A DNA stretch of 64,000 bases from Agapetus fuscipes (lineage: Eukaryota; Arthropoda; Insecta; Trichoptera; Glossosomatidae), in assembly GCA_951799405.1 (NCBI GenBank), contig OX637359.1, forward strand, positions 9,234,201-9,298,200, in the 5' to 3' direction. The notes beneath the pieces are model-generated. The model was not told the origin of the DNA and searched no databases. It saw only the letters and a program-made list of their open reading frames with translations. Positions within the stretch are counted from its first letter, which is position 1, and every line of letters begins with the position of its first letter. Below, one piece after another: positions 9,241-20,068 of the stretch. A program made the position numbers and the translations under genes.

Positions 9241-9790
9241 TACTATTTGACAACCTGTGAGGTAATTCAAATTTACCGTCATAAACGCTTTTTTTTGACA
9301 AAATATCCTGTCTTTTCTTTTGCAAAAACTATATTTCACAAATATCCTGCGAGATGGGATATTTTAACAAGATATCCCGTGTTCCTTTTTATAAAAACGA
9401 TTTTCGGTAAAATACTTTACCTTTGTCGTGGAAAACTGATTTTTGGACTATTTATATTTCATCTAAAGCGTAAAAACATCAAGTTTTCAGGTGTGTTTTG
9501 AACACAAACCTTCTCTTACGTCACCTTTACAATTTTTTGACGAGATATCTCGTCTACACGAGAGAAGCGGTTAAGGGGCTTGTTTTCAATTACCAGGTTG
9601 ACCCATTAAGGTCGCTCTCGCCGCTCGTAAAGCTGACAGGTTATATGGCGGCCCCTTAAACTGTCGGCGCTTCCACATACCCAAGCAAAGCTGAGTGATT
9701 AACTCTAAGGAGATAGAATCACACCGAAAACGCAGAGCTGCATTCGCAGAGGATTTGCAGTAATCCTGTCCTTTGGCTTTTATATTTTTT
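9240..9790. other. unassigned stretch
   Basis: Loose echoes of the preceding repeat to about 9560, then a GC-richer patch (about 9580-9670) with no partner in the window. Confidence 0.4.
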
Positions 9791-9794
9791 ACTA

Positions 9795-10175
9795 TGTTAC
9801 GAAATGTGAGTTTGTGTGTACATGTACTAGTTTGCTGAGGTGCGTAACTGGAGTATTGTCGAAAAGCTAGTTTAATGATAAAATGGATGATAGTAGATTG
9901 CTCTGGTTTAATGCATTATAGAAGTATTAGTACGTGAGCCTAAGCACGCTGGATGGTATGTGTGTGAAAAAATCCACTTTAAAATAATCTGGAATACACG
10001 AGAAACGTCCAAATGAACGGTATAAATATGAGCCGCAATTGTGTTAAGAGGCAAATATACACTTGAAACATTGTAATGCGAAGTCGATAAAGCTGGAGCA
10101 AGAAAAGTAATAAGTACTGTTATTGTTAAAAATAAATATTGTTAAATAAATAAATTGCCGTTTAATTAAAAAGAA
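9795..10175 (+). repeat. solo LTR-like sequence LTR-A
   Basis: Begins TGTTACGAA and contains a TATA-like ATAAATATGAGCCGCAA, AATAAATATTG and AAGAACCCAAGTAA near the end. The same order of blocks is at 18486-18925. No gag-pol frames lie between or beside them, so both are read as separate solo LTRs. Confidence 0.5.
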
Positions 10176-10179
10176 CCCA

Positions 10180-10710
10180 AGTAAAAACATACCAATTACT
10201 TGAATTTAGTGTTACTCGACTAGAATGTTGGTAAAATTCTGTAAAAATTGGTTCACTTTCACCAATGCCACTCAATTTTTCCTTTCACATTTCCTTTGCA
10301 TAGACAATTTGGCTGTCTTTCATTATCCATTCTAAAATTACAAGCCATTTAATTTTTTTGTAACTTTACTTTCACATCCTCGTTCAATGCTCATTTCTCT
10401 TTTACCTATTCATTCTTAGCTCAATTACTTAGAGTATTTTTCTGACATATTTCTCACAAATTTCATTTCTACCGTTCTATTCTATGGCATTGTGTTTCTG
10501 TGTAGTAAAACTAGCTATTTTATACGTCTACATTAAATTTTAAAGGTATCGATGTTGCTTTTGGAAATTGGAAACCTCTACAGATGTTATAAAATTATTA
10601 ATGACAAGATTTTACAATGATGGACTCTGGATAATTGAGGCATTACAAATTTACAAAAACATGCTTTACAACCGATAACCCATCATTGTTTTATGTTTAC
10701 AATGTATCAA
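10180..10710. other. unassigned, pyrimidine-rich in part
   Basis: Pyrimidine-rich from about 10255 to 10500. No genes or repeats recognised. Confidence 0.4.
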
Positions 10711-10711
10711 C

Positions 10712-10975
10712 AAATATAATCTAATATAATCTAAATTGCAACGATATGTCTCATTTGAGATTCATTTTAATGCATTCCCACAAGCAGACACGCATAATTT
10801 CTCGCTAACACATGCCGTATGTGGACCTTCAATACAAAAATCCAATCTAAAATTAACATAAGCCCTGCAACTCTTGCCGATCCTCCCTGAAACAGGGGTG
10901 GCATTAGCAAAGTGAACCATTTTCTACAGTATGGGTGGTCAGCCGCATACCAACCTATAAGTCAAGGAGTTAAGT
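10712..10975 (-). repeat. T1 LINE 3' end, near complete tail
   Basis: All conserved blocks are present on the minus strand, from ATCTAATATAATCTA through CCTGAAACAGGGGTGGCATT and GGGTGGTCAGCCGCATACC to CTATAAGTCAAGGA. Confidence 0.85.
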
Positions 10976-11027
10976 TTTATGTTTACAATATTTCAATATA
11001 AATATGTCTACAAGCTCTTACATCTTG

Positions 11028-11240
11028 TCTTAGTTGCAAAGATGAATTGACATCTTAGATTTTTGTTAGCGCATATCCAAAAGCAGACATTGTATTGAAT
11101 ACAAGTTCGCGATTACACATGCTTTATGCGTATTCAAAAAAAGTATATCTCGAATAAACTTACGTAAGTTAGAGGTAAGCCCTGTAATTCTTGCCGCCCT
11201 TTACTGAAAAATAGGTGTCATTGGAAAAATTAACATAAAG
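11028..11240 (-). repeat. T1 LINE 3' end, diverged
   Basis: Same block order as the copy 50 bases upstream but older, with CTTGCCGCCCTTTACTGAAA and GGTGTCATTGG recognisable. Confidence 0.7.
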
Positions 11241-11415
11241 AAAAGACAGCATAGGTAGTCAGCAGTCAAATACCATTTTTACTTGTTATTTTATTGTTCC
11301 TTAACTTGGTTGTTATGAGGCCCATACTGTAAAAATATATAAAACCCCACCTTTTTTTCAGGGTAGGGTTGAAAGGTTAGCAGGATTTATTTAAATTTAC
11401 TATTTTTGCTTCTTG

Positions 11416-11642
11416 AGTGATAGGTTGGTATGAGGATGACCCCTCGTGCTGTAAAAATTTGTTCACTTTTGCCAATGAAACCCCGGTTTCGGAGAAATGC
11501 AGCAGGAGTTGCAAGTTAAATGTTCACGTGAGTTTTTTTTATTTGTGTGCACAAATGCAGAATTTTTAAACGCGAACCTACATGTGCTTGTCTGTGTTAA
11601 CATACGAGTATCTTTGTAGCTTAGATTAAAGATTATAGATTT
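11416..11642 (+). repeat. T1 LINE 3' end, diverged
   Basis: Plus-strand copy running from GATAGGTTGGTATGAGGATG to an AGATTAAAGATTATAG tail. Confidence 0.7.
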
Positions 11643-11659
11643 AACTTTTTATATCATTA

Positions 11660-12130
11660 AAACACATCCAGATTGAGAAAGCGGTAATATATAAATACAG
11701 ATGCCTGCTTGTGGGTAGGCATAAAATATGAATCTTCAAATTCAATATTTTTTTGCAACTAAGTCTATAGATTATAGTTCAAAACTCCTCAAAAGATTGT
11801 AAAAAATCGGCTCTGAATTTAATTCAATTTCAAAGGTGTTTTTTTTTTCTTGAGACTAAAAAAAGCTCGGTAAAAGCTTCCTTGGGCGGGAAAAAAGATT
11901 GAATACTTTGCAAGCGCTTAGCGTCAGGCGTTTTCGCGCTTAAATCAGCAACAAACGGAAGTTGGCTTCGTGTAGAACCACCGCTCCAAGTGTGAAAACG
12001 TTGCAGTCAAACACAACCTGGGAGTTCACTAAAAATTGTATGGAAACTCAAATACTAGCGTTCCAGTTTACATACATTTGTTGGAAGAACGCTATTGTTA
12101 AGTTCTGTACCTACTTGTAAATCACGCTAA
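11660..12130. other. unassigned stretch
   Basis: Partly resembles a T1 tail near 11680-11770 (GCCTGCTTGTGGGTAGGCAT). The rest is without assignable features. Confidence 0.35.
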
Positions 12131-12132
12131 TA

Positions 12133-12296
12133 ATCAAGCGCAATTACAAAACAAGAAATTTTTCAGGAAAACATTATCGAGTTTTACGGTTTTTCTTAGC
12201 TCAGATTGTGTAGAATTTGATTCTTAAGACAACTGCATGAAAAAGTCGAATATTTGACAAGATTGGCGTACACGATAAACAAGAACTGGGGGAGCG
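12133..12296 (-). mobile_element. MITE M1, partial
   Basis: Inverted relative to 3963-4206: TTAGCTCAGATTGTGTAGAAT and ACGATAAACAAGAACTGGGG are clear. The distal half is missing. Confidence 0.65.
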
Positions 12297-12400
12297 ATGT
12301 GTCTTCGTGTGAAAGTAGAAGCTGGTGTGCATGCAATGGCGTCTGTTGAACAAGGGTCAAAGCTATGGTCAAATGGGCCAAACGTGATTCGAACCAATAA
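12297..12400 (-). repeat. tRNA-like SINE3 fragment
   Basis: On the minus strand it reads a B-box-like GGTTCGAATC followed by TTTGACCATAGCTTTGACCC and TTCAACAGACG, as at 51775-52022. Confidence 0.5.
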
Positions 12401-13178
12401 AAAACACAATTAAAAGTAAGAGAACGAAGGGGGATGGAATTGCAAGCCATCGGTGTTAGAATTATTAAATTGTAAGAATAGTTATGTGTTTGTAACAAAA
12501 TAAAAGTGAACAATAAACTTTTGGTTGATTGTCTTCTTTCAAAACTGCTATTGTTCTTGTGTTCAATGCACTAGCAAGCGTTACAATTAGTGATGAAGAA
12601 ATCCTGGAGCGCGGTTATAGTTTTGAAGCAGATTTTGAACAGATACCTCGTTGAAGACATGGACATCATAGTAATTATACTCAAACTTTGTTTTTCCAAT
12701 AGAACTAAAAAAAAACAAAAAAAAAAACAATTATAACCAATTTGCACCATCCTTGGCATCGATCAAATCATTTTAAACGATTTATTTCGTCCTCGTTATC
12801 GATAACTGGCACACTTTTAAGCGATTGATCCCGTCGTTGTTGTGGTTAAAGCACCTTTAAACGGGCTATCCCGTCTCTGACAGACAAAGCGTTTATCTAG
12901 ATATTTTGTCCGTTAGTTACCGCCACAACAGCACTCATTAGGGCAATTAAAACCCCCGACTTGTATGTCAGGGCGTAATTTGTATCGTGCAAAAGATCAC
13001 TCGTTAGTTAGGTACTGCAAACTTTCACTAAGTGATAAAAAAAACATAAAAAAAACAAGCTTTTTATGACGCTTTAAGCTCTTTTTACGGTAAATAAATG
13101 TTATTTTTCTTCTTGCATGAATCTCTGAGTTGAATAATTTATTACTTTTACCAAAGATTGGTCAGTTTCGTTGACTTA
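12400..13178. other. unassigned stretch
   Basis: No convincing frames or repeat partners. Short GATAAC and TTTAAACG echoes at 12770-12900 are too weak to call. Confidence 0.4.
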
Positions 13179-13400
13179 TAGAGCTGACCACTCATACTAT
13201 AAAAAATGGTTAACTTTGCAAATTCCACCCCTGTTTAAGGAAAGTTCGTCAAAAGTTGTAGCGTTTATGTTCATTTGAGGTTTGGTTTTCATTTGTGGGT
13301 ACACATTCAGCATTTGTACGAACCTCTACGTGTCTGCTTGTGGGCATGCATTTGATATGAGCTTTGAATGTTAATATATCCAATTATAGAGATTAATAGT
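13178..13400 (+). repeat. T1 LINE 3' end, diverged
   Basis: Blocks GACCACTCATACTATAAAAA, CTACGTGTCTGCTTGTGGGC and GCATTTGATATGAGC are in the standard order. Confidence 0.75.
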
Positions 13401-13434
13401 ATTAATATTAAAGATATTATAGGTAGATAATAAT

Positions 13435-13662
13435 CTATAATATTAAAAAATATTTCTGAACATTAAAAAACCACGTTAAATTCAATGCCCACAAGCAGGA
13501 AGATGTACATAAGTTCGCTCTTACAAGTGCTGTATGTGTAATTGTACATTAAAAACAAATCATAAATCAACACAAGCCTTGCAAATTCTTCCGACATTGG
13601 TAAAGGAAACCATTTTCACAGTATGAGTAATCAACCTCATACCAACCAATAGGTCAACAAAT
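13435..13662 (-). repeat. T1 LINE 3' end, diverged
   Basis: Tail-to-tail with the previous copy. AAGTTCGCTCTTACAAGTGC and ATACCAACCAATAGGTCAA are recognisable; a piece containing the CAGGGGTGACATT block is deleted. Confidence 0.7.
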
Positions 13663-13664
13663 AC

Positions 13665-14330
13665 AAACAATAAGTAGGTATACCTCACTTTAGCTATCTA
13701 TGTAAAACATTTTTTGTGGTTAAGTATTAATTTTTTCGGAATATTTTCGCCATTATTTAAAATAAACTGTCTTATTCAAAGATAAACATTCCGAAGCGAA
13801 TTGAAACTTTTGCGAAAAAAAAAACTCAAAAACTTTCAAAGCTTCCATATAAATCATCCCCGAACACAAAACTTTACTTTTAAGGGAATCTCAGATTGGC
13901 CCTAAGCCCCGGCTTAAAACCGCAATAAATCACTAATCCAGTCGGAATCAGGGTGGAAGTTGAGCCGCAGATAAACCGTAAAATTTGTATGAAAGTCCAG
14001 ACATGATCCGTGGATTAGGGGCTACGCCAGCATTGTGAATAAGAGGTTAACGTTATACATTATGCAGAAACAAGGATTAGCGGATCAGAATGAATAATTT
14101 CAATTTGTTACGAGTTTGCGAAATTCGCTGGACGTGTAAAAATTCAAATTGATTTTTAAATTAATTAAAAAGGAAATTTGTGGATAATTTGAAGCGATTA
14201 TTTTATTAAAAAGATTATAGTTTGTGAATTGACACTGTGAAAAAAAATATATTTAAAAAAATATAAAGGCAAAATGGCAGAAATAAGAAACGTTGTAGAT
14301 CATTTAACAACCTTTAAGTAATATAACGTC
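13665..14330. other. unassigned stretch
   Basis: No coding region or repeat partner identified. Confidence 0.4.
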
Positions 14331-14332
14331 TG

Positions 14333-14597
14333 CCCAGTGCTCGTTTGGCTTATCTACCATTTGATTCAAATATCACCTTTAAATCAGATTGTCTTAAGAA
14401 TCACATTCTACACAATCTGAACTAAGGAAAAAAAATTAAAACATGATAATGTGAGAGTTGTTTTTAATATTTTCAAAATCAATTTTCAGCATTTTTAAAA
14501 TACATACATAGGTCCAACACATATTCAAAAATTGCTCATGTGAAATTACCCCTCTTGGAGATAAGACGAATAAGCACTAAAGTGACGAGAAGTTGTT
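14333..14597. mobile_element. MITE, family M1, best-preserved interior
   Basis: Left end CAGTGCTCGTTTGGCTTATC is partly inverted at the right end (GATAAGACGAATAAGCACT). The interior blocks TCTTAAGAATCACATTCTAC and GATAATGTGAGAGTTG are shared with the other M1 copies. Confidence 0.75.
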
Positions 14598-14654
14598 AAG
14601 TAGGATTCATGTTAAATGCATGCACACTGGCAGACACGTTGTATTTTTATTTTT

Positions 14655-14830
14655 AACTAGATGTACCCTACCACCCATTGTGGTGGCTCGTCTGGCTTTT
14701 GTAGCTGTATTATCTCGCCATTCTGTTAAGAGTTGACAGTATCTCTGCAGATGTATTTCCACTGTGTTGTGTCTTTGCACACTTCGCTTAGACTACAAAG
14801 TTCCATTTAATCATATTTCTGCTCTCATTT
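14655..14830 (-). repeat. T2 LINE 3' end
   Basis: Minus-strand copy with GGTGGCTCGTCTGGC and GACAGTATCTCTGCAGATG shared with 4275-4395. Confidence 0.5.
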
Positions 14831-14834
14831 CCAT

Positions 14835-15020
14835 TATTGATGCTGGAGTGATGCTTTCCGGGATCTGTTGCCGTGTTCTGTGGGAGCTGGAGCTTCCGGA
14901 CGTTTGGCCTATTTCTACGATGCGCTTCTTCCCGGCAACAGATCCCGGAAAGCATCACTCCAGCATCATCAGCCGGCCGTGTAAGCCTAAAACTCTTATT
15001 TCCATCATTGTACATTAAAG
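14835..15020. repeat. Penelope-like fold-back, family P6, decayed core
   Basis: Inverted arms GATGCTGGAGTGATGCTTTC (14836 on) and GGAAAGCATCACTCCAGCAT (14949 on). Between them on the minus strand lies GAAGAAGCGCAT followed by CCAAACGTCC, a P6 hammerhead core with G12 changed to C. Confidence 0.65.
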
Positions 15021-15035
15021 CTTTCACGGCCGGTT

Positions 15036-15262
15036 TTTGTTGACATAACAATCATTTTTTTCGGGCTATGTAGCCGTGGTCTGATTAATTCTTTCCGGAC
15101 AGTTTTGCCTATCTTCTTATAGGATTTGATGATCCTATAAGAAGATCACAGCGACTAACCAACCGCTGATAATGCCCATCGGAGCAATAGGCGAAACTGT
15201 TCGGAAATAATCTACCAGACCACGGCTACATAGCCCGAAAAAAGTGATTGTTATGTCAATTT
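15036..15262. repeat. Penelope-like fold-back, family P6b
   Basis: Arms TTTTTTCGGGCTATGTAGCC and its inverse (about 15055-15125 and 15186-15245), with TGACATAACAATCA/TGATTGTTATGTCA at the extreme ends. The right arm keeps a degenerate hammerhead core. Confidence 0.65.
15163..15204 (+). ncRNA. degenerate hammerhead-like core (P6b)
   Basis: Helix I CCG/CGG, core CTGATAA (G8 changed to A with C3 kept), unpaired T, helix II GCCCAT/ATAGGC with one mismatch, GAA, then AC-T-GT and T. Probably inactive. Confidence 0.35.
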
Positions 15263-15284
15263 CCATTATTGATCATGATGATGG

Positions 15285-15950
15285 GCTTATGATCATTTGA
15301 GGTTTGGATTTAAGGCGTGTTATAAAGCCAAATATGCCATTTTTGTTTCTTACACTTTATGATCTTAGCAAAATAGTTACAGTAATGAAAAAAATCAAGC
15401 ATGTTTATTATTTTTTTATCTTACATATACTTAAACAGTGTGCTTTGATTGAATTAAAATTTAATTCATTAAGTAGTTTCAGTTTTTCCATATTTACTCA
15501 AAAACTATTGACATTATAAAAAAAATGTTGAGTACGGAACTTAAACAATGTATAGTTCTGTAATTAAAAAGCAAAAACAAAATTCCAAAATATAGCGCAC
15601 ACGAAAAAAAAGCTAAAAATGTAAAAAAAACGCGATTTTTTAAATATTTTTTTGTGGTGGCAATTCTTAAGTTATATATTTTGTTCAAGCTTTATAATTA
15701 AGATAAAAAAATAATAAACATGCTTGATTTTTTTCATTACAGTAACTATTTTGCTAAGACCATAAAGTGTAAGAAACAAAAACGGCAGATTTAGCTTTAT
15801 AACACGCCCTAATTTGTAAGTACACATTCAGTATTTGTAAGCGCAAACTACACGTGTCTGTTAGTGGTCATGCATTTGATATAAGCTTTAAATGTTCATA
15901 TATCTTTGCAACTTAGATTATAGATCCAGTTTTTTTTAACAGACGGTTAA
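15285..15950 (+). repeat. T1 LINE 3' end split by a MITE
   Basis: T1 sequence ATCATTTGAGGTTTGGATT stops at 15310 and resumes at 15813 with TTGTAAGTACACATTCAG, continuing to a TTAGATTATAGAT tail near 15926. Confidence 0.8.
15314..15809. mobile_element. Harbinger-like fold-back MITE M3 with TAA duplication
   Basis: About 120-base inverted termini beginning GGCGTGTTATAAAGC. TAA is duplicated at 15311-15313 and 15810-15812. The interruption of T1 confirms the insertion. The inner arm block GCTAAGACCATAAAGTGTAA is shared with M4 at 30770-31018. Confidence 0.8.
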
Positions 15951-16055
15951 ATTGGCGTTTACACAATAACTCGTGTAAATTTGATTGCTAGCGGTTTAAT
16001 AGTTTAGGAGTCCATTTAGGATAAACATACTACATACATCCGTTCAATTTTATTT
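15950..16055 (+). repeat. non-LTR-like 3' end fragment
   Basis: Shares TAGTTTAGGAGTCCAT and ACATACATCCGTT with 4503-4603. Confidence 0.4.
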
Positions 16056-16059
16056 ATTT

Positions 16060-16440
16060 ATTTGTTTATTAGAAAGATTGTAAGAAACTCAATTATAAGT
16101 TAATTAGATAGAAATACAAATAAACTTAATTCAAAAACATTTTCAGAGCATGTTAAAGTGAAAGTCCGCACCCCGCGAGGGGTAAATCTCAGGTATTTCT
16201 TAATAAAACATTCAAAGTTCAGGCATAAAAAAGCTCCGCTGCATAAAAAGCTCCGAGTGTAATTCGGGCTGTAAAAATAATGCTTAAGGGCGTCGTAAAC
16301 TTGGAAAAGTTCGTTCTTGACATTTGCCAAGAAAAGAGTAAATATTAAATTCGCAACAGCCTTCCTGTCCGGTGGCGGCGAAGCCTGAAAAAGCTGTGAA
16401 AAAAGCACACCAAAGTTCATCTGGAGCTTTCGCTGTAGCG
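16060..16440 (-). other. possible transcript or element 3' end, unknown
   Basis: On the minus strand a 106-codon open frame (16100-16420) is followed by TAATAAACAAATAAATAAA, as at a polyadenylated 3' end. No domain is recognisable and the codon usage is not convincing. It could be a retroelement 3' end or chance. Confidence 0.25.
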
Positions 16441-16639
16441 TTGAGTTTTCTCATTTTTTCTTATTTTTTCTCACTTTGTCGTGTTGCCTTCTTTAAGACT
16501 TGCTGAAAAATAAGATTTAAATAAAATGCTCAGTTGGTTGCTCGATTTTTTTCGCTTTTTCCTGGCAGTAAAAGCTCAATGTTTTGTTGAACAATAAAAC
16601 GGTATAATAAGGAACTTGTACCTATATTTTAATACATCT

Positions 16640-16910
16640 TACAGAAGAAAAATGACTTACAAATGAAATATAGAGTGTTAATAAGATCCATCGTTTTAAC
16701 TATGTTGTACTCAGTTCTTCTTCTCATAGTAAGTGAAGTACTTACAAATATATGCTCATGGTAAACTTCTACACTACAGGATTTTCCCACTTTTGTAGTA
16801 TTTTCTCTCGTACAAAATGGGAAGAAGGTGCATTTATCTGAAGAACCCATTTTAGCCTAATATGTCACTTATTCAGTTTAACCTTTAAGATCTTGATGTA
16901 GACAATATAC
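16640..16910. mobile_element. MITE M6, one copy
   Basis: Shares GGTGCATTTATCTGAAGAAC and TGTCACTTATTCAGTTTAAC with the copy at 21213-22100; the left terminus is eroded. Confidence 0.5.
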
Positions 16911-16914
16911 TCAT

Positions 16915-17638
16915 TTAAACAGTATCACGTACAAATACTCTGGTATACAAAAAAATGGATGAAAAATACAACAGCACTCCAAGTAAGTGATTTTGTTTAG
17001 TTTTATTCTATGGGAATCCTGTATGAAAATGACAAAGTTATGTTTTTATTTTTGCAAAAACTTACAACCATAGTACAAAGCCACCTAAATATGCAAACGG
17101 TATGTTCGCAAAACCGGTCGTGGAAGATAAGATACCTGCATTACCTGATATAAAGCAAAATTTTATTTTGTTATCGTTCAAAATTCACGCTTTCTTATTT
17201 TTCTTTATTTATTTCATATTCAAACAGAAAGTATTGTATGTCACTGCACGTTATTAGTAATCGTAACACTCACACTGTTTTTAGTGGCTCTCATTACTTA
17301 GTAGTTACATAAATAACTGTTTCAGTTTTGAGTCACGTAAACAAACTCACCCTAAATACACTTCGAAACAAAAAACTACATCCGTTTTAAAAGAAAAAAA
17401 AGTTGTAACGTATGTATGCAGATGGCACGGATCGTGTTTATCACATGTAATATTGCCGGCAACACATTGTCTTGCGCCGTCAACAGATTCGGGAGCCCTG
17501 AAAATATTTATGTTGAAACGTCGTCATATAAATTATACAAGAAATCTGGGACGAAAAAACCCTTGAGCATGTCAAGGGAGCAGAACATGTGGCAGGTCTG
17601 TAAAGAAAGTGTCACAAAACTAAAAAATAAATTTTTAA
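16915..17638. other. unassigned stretch
   Basis: An 88-codon plus frame at 17416-17682 has no known domain and runs into repeat sequence, so it is not called as a gene. Confidence 0.4.
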
Positions 17639-17639
17639 A

Positions 17640-18008
17640 TATTAAGTGGTTCACTTTGCTAATATCACCCCTGTTTCAGTAAAGGTTGGAAAGAGAGTGA
17701 GTCCCTTTGAAATCCCATGGCATATCGATGCCTTAAAGGTAAAACTGAATAAGTGGCATATAAAGCTAACACAAGTTTCTCAGATAAATGCACCTTTTTC
17801 CTATTTTCTACGAGAGAAAACACCAAAGAAGTGTGAAAGTTCTGTAGTTTAGACCTTTTTCATGAGCATTTCCTTGCATTCCTTGACTGATAGGTCCACA
17901 TGCGGCATGTGTAAGCGCGAAATTATGCGTGTCTGCTTGTGGGAATGCATTTGATATGAATCTCAAATGATACATATCTTTGCAGCTTAGATTTAGATTT
18001 AGACTTCC
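17640..18008 (+). repeat. T1 LINE 3' end interrupted by M6 sequence
   Basis: T1 GGTTCACTTTGCTAATATCA at 17648 breaks off near 17690. M6 (CCTTAAAGGTAAAACTGAAT) occupies about 17725-17875, and T1 resumes at GGTCCACATGCGGCATGTG and ends TTAGATTTAGATTTAGAC. Confidence 0.65.
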
Positions 18009-18011
18009 TTA

Positions 18012-18343
18012 CAATCTTGGACCGGTCCGTAGTCCGTAGTGGCAACACTTCGGAGTAAATGGAAGGTTGTGGATTCGGATCCCGGCGGAGCACAAAAATA
18101 TACCATTTATATTTCGAATGCGCTCTTCGCTGGGTTGAAAAATTCATAAACCTTTACCAATGACCGGTCATCAAAGGTACATCCAGCCTTACAGCAACTG
18201 GGTCTTGCTTGAGTATTGGCGCTTTGTAGCGACGACCAAGCTCGTACACCTCTGCGGCACTACAAAAAAGTGTCATAGACCCCTAGAGTCTTTAGAATCT
18301 AGGGAGTCTCCCGCACAGAATTTCTTAAAAAAAAAAAAAAACA
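18012..18343 (+). repeat. tRNA-derived SINE2 with tail B
   Basis: tRNA-like head (CACTTCGGAGTAAATGGAAG, B-box-like GGATTCGGATCCC), body CTCTTCGCTGGGTTGAAAAA and TACAGCAACTGGGTCTTGCT, then tail B (CTCTGCGGCACTA to CTAGGGAGTCTCCCGCA) and an A run of about 14. Confidence 0.75.
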
Positions 18344-18485
18344 GTCTACTAACTATGGAGGAGTTACACCCCATGAAATGTTTTATATTTGCGATTTCTC
18401 AGATAAATGAATCAACACTTTCTGTCGGCAAATTCAGGGGCGATATGTAGGTATGTCATCAATTCAATTCACTCACTGAAAATAC

Positions 18486-18925
18486 TGTTACGAACTATGA
18501 GTTTGTATGTACATGTATCTAGGTATGTGCCCCTAGGCACGATGGTGTGTGTCGAAGAATCTGGAAGTGATTCGAAAAATCCATTAAAGAAGTATGTGGA
18601 AAAATCTAGAACAAGCAAGAATCGTCTCTTTCATACCTATATATACGAGCCGCAATGGTGTGGAGAGGCAGAGACGCTTGAAATATTGTGACGCGAAGTG
18701 GATAGAGCTAAAGAAGTACTGTGTAACCGTGAATTGTGCAAAATAAATCCTGTTGAAAAAGTAAGTCGCAATTTTATTGATTGTAGAGGTATTTACTTTG
18801 TAATCGTTCATCTTAAATATAGAAAGTAAAAACAACTAATCTAAGCAACTAAAAACTAACAAAATTGTTTTTACTTTTTATATTTTAAGTAAATCACAGT
18901 TTAATTATAAATAACCCAAGTAAAA
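18486..18925 (+). repeat. solo LTR-like sequence LTR-A, second copy
   Basis: Starts TGTTACGAACTATGAG. TATATATACGAGCCGCAATG and AATAAATCCTGTTG parallel 9795-10175; an extra A/T-rich insertion of about 100 bases precedes the AACCCAAGTAAAA end. Confidence 0.5.
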
Positions 18926-18929
18926 TCAT

Positions 18930-19670
18930 AAAAATATAAACAAGACATTTTTTTTATGTGGTGACATTCTCATTACCAATCTGTAGTAGATAACCTAAAA
19001 AACAAACATATAGGAAACGACGTACAAATAAAAATATATACTTTTGCGTTTAGGGTGAGATATTTTTAGAGGGCCGGAGTCAGCAGGTGTCGCGCCCAGG
19101 GTGGGCTTTACGAGGACATTTATTATGCAGGAAGCAGGCCCAGATCCACCCCTGAAAGTTACACGGATGATATTGGCCTTTCTGTTCCGTGCCCTTACTA
19201 AAATGTGGAGTAGATTGTTGCAATTATTGTAGAAGGGCTGACAGCGTTGTCGGGGGTTAAGTTAGGGCTCTCAATAAACGTGGGTCGATGCTTAGGGTTT
19301 GTAATCGAAAGGTACTGGGTTCCGAGTCCTGAATGTTTGATTAAATGATGGTAGTAAGTAGGTAGGTACTATAGTTTTTAAAAAAGGTATATTAGAAGTT
19401 TAGGGAATATTTATCAGATTTCTGTGTCAAGTTCAACAAAGTTACTTGTTTATGCAGCTCATACCCGCCATACATATTAATACGAACTGTCGTTTGCTGT
19501 GTGTGGTATTAAGATTCCTTTTTAATTTTCAAATATTTTTTTCAATGAATTGAATCGAATGTGTATAAAATTGAACCCAAACAAATTGTAACAATATTCA
19601 TAAAATATGTTTTGTAGGGACTTGGGGCTGTATTTAAATTATAACTGTGGTATAATAAGATCTATGACTC
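18930..19670. other. unassigned, with one GC-richer block
   Basis: 19050-19350 is of higher GC and includes a B-box-like GGTTCCGAGTCC at about 19320. That is too little to call a tRNA-derived element. Confidence 0.3.
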
Positions 19671-19677
19671 TTTTTAG

Positions 19678-19974
19678 AGTGCCGCAGATGTGTGGGTGTT
19701 AGTGAGATGGTGGTTGATGTCTAAATCTAAATCTAAGCTGCAAAGATATGTATCATTTGAGATTCATATTAAATGCATTTCCACAAGCAGACATGTATAA
19801 TTTCGCACTAACACATGCCGCATGTGAACCTACAATATAAAAACCCTATCTTAAATGAACATAAGCCCTGCAACTCTTGCCGTCCTTCCCTGAAACAGGG
19901 GTGACATTGGCAAAGTGAACCATTTTTTACAGTGCCGCAGATATATGGGTGTTGGTGAGATGGCGGTTGATGTC
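19678..19974 (-). repeat. T1 LINE 3' end inside a 44-base direct duplication
   Basis: The T1 copy is 19722-19930 on the minus strand. It is bounded by AGTGCCGCAGAT...TTGATGTC at 19678-19721 and again at 19931-19974, with four differences in 44 bases. The flanking sequence is the tail-B source repeat on the minus strand. Confidence 0.7.
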
Positions 19975-20060
19975 CTGATCCTTTATAGCTGGGGTATTAG
20001 CAACTTTGTGTTGTGTTGTGTGTTGCATTGTCTTTGTTTTGAGACACTGAAAAAAATTGG
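19931..20060 (-). repeat. tail-B source repeat, partial
   Basis: Minus-strand relative of 1970-2120: AGTGTCTCAAAACAAAGACA and CATCTCACCAACACC are shared. Confidence 0.55.
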
Positions 20061-20068
20061 ATATTCTG

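Noticed and set aside
16100..16420. 106-codon minus-strand frame as a host gene
   Set aside because: No recognisable domain, low-complexity hydrophobic composition and no splice context. Left as an uncertain 3'-end-like segment.
9795..18925. A complete LTR retrotransposon between the two LTR-A copies
   Set aside because: No gag, protease, RT or integrase frames between them, only unrelated repeats.
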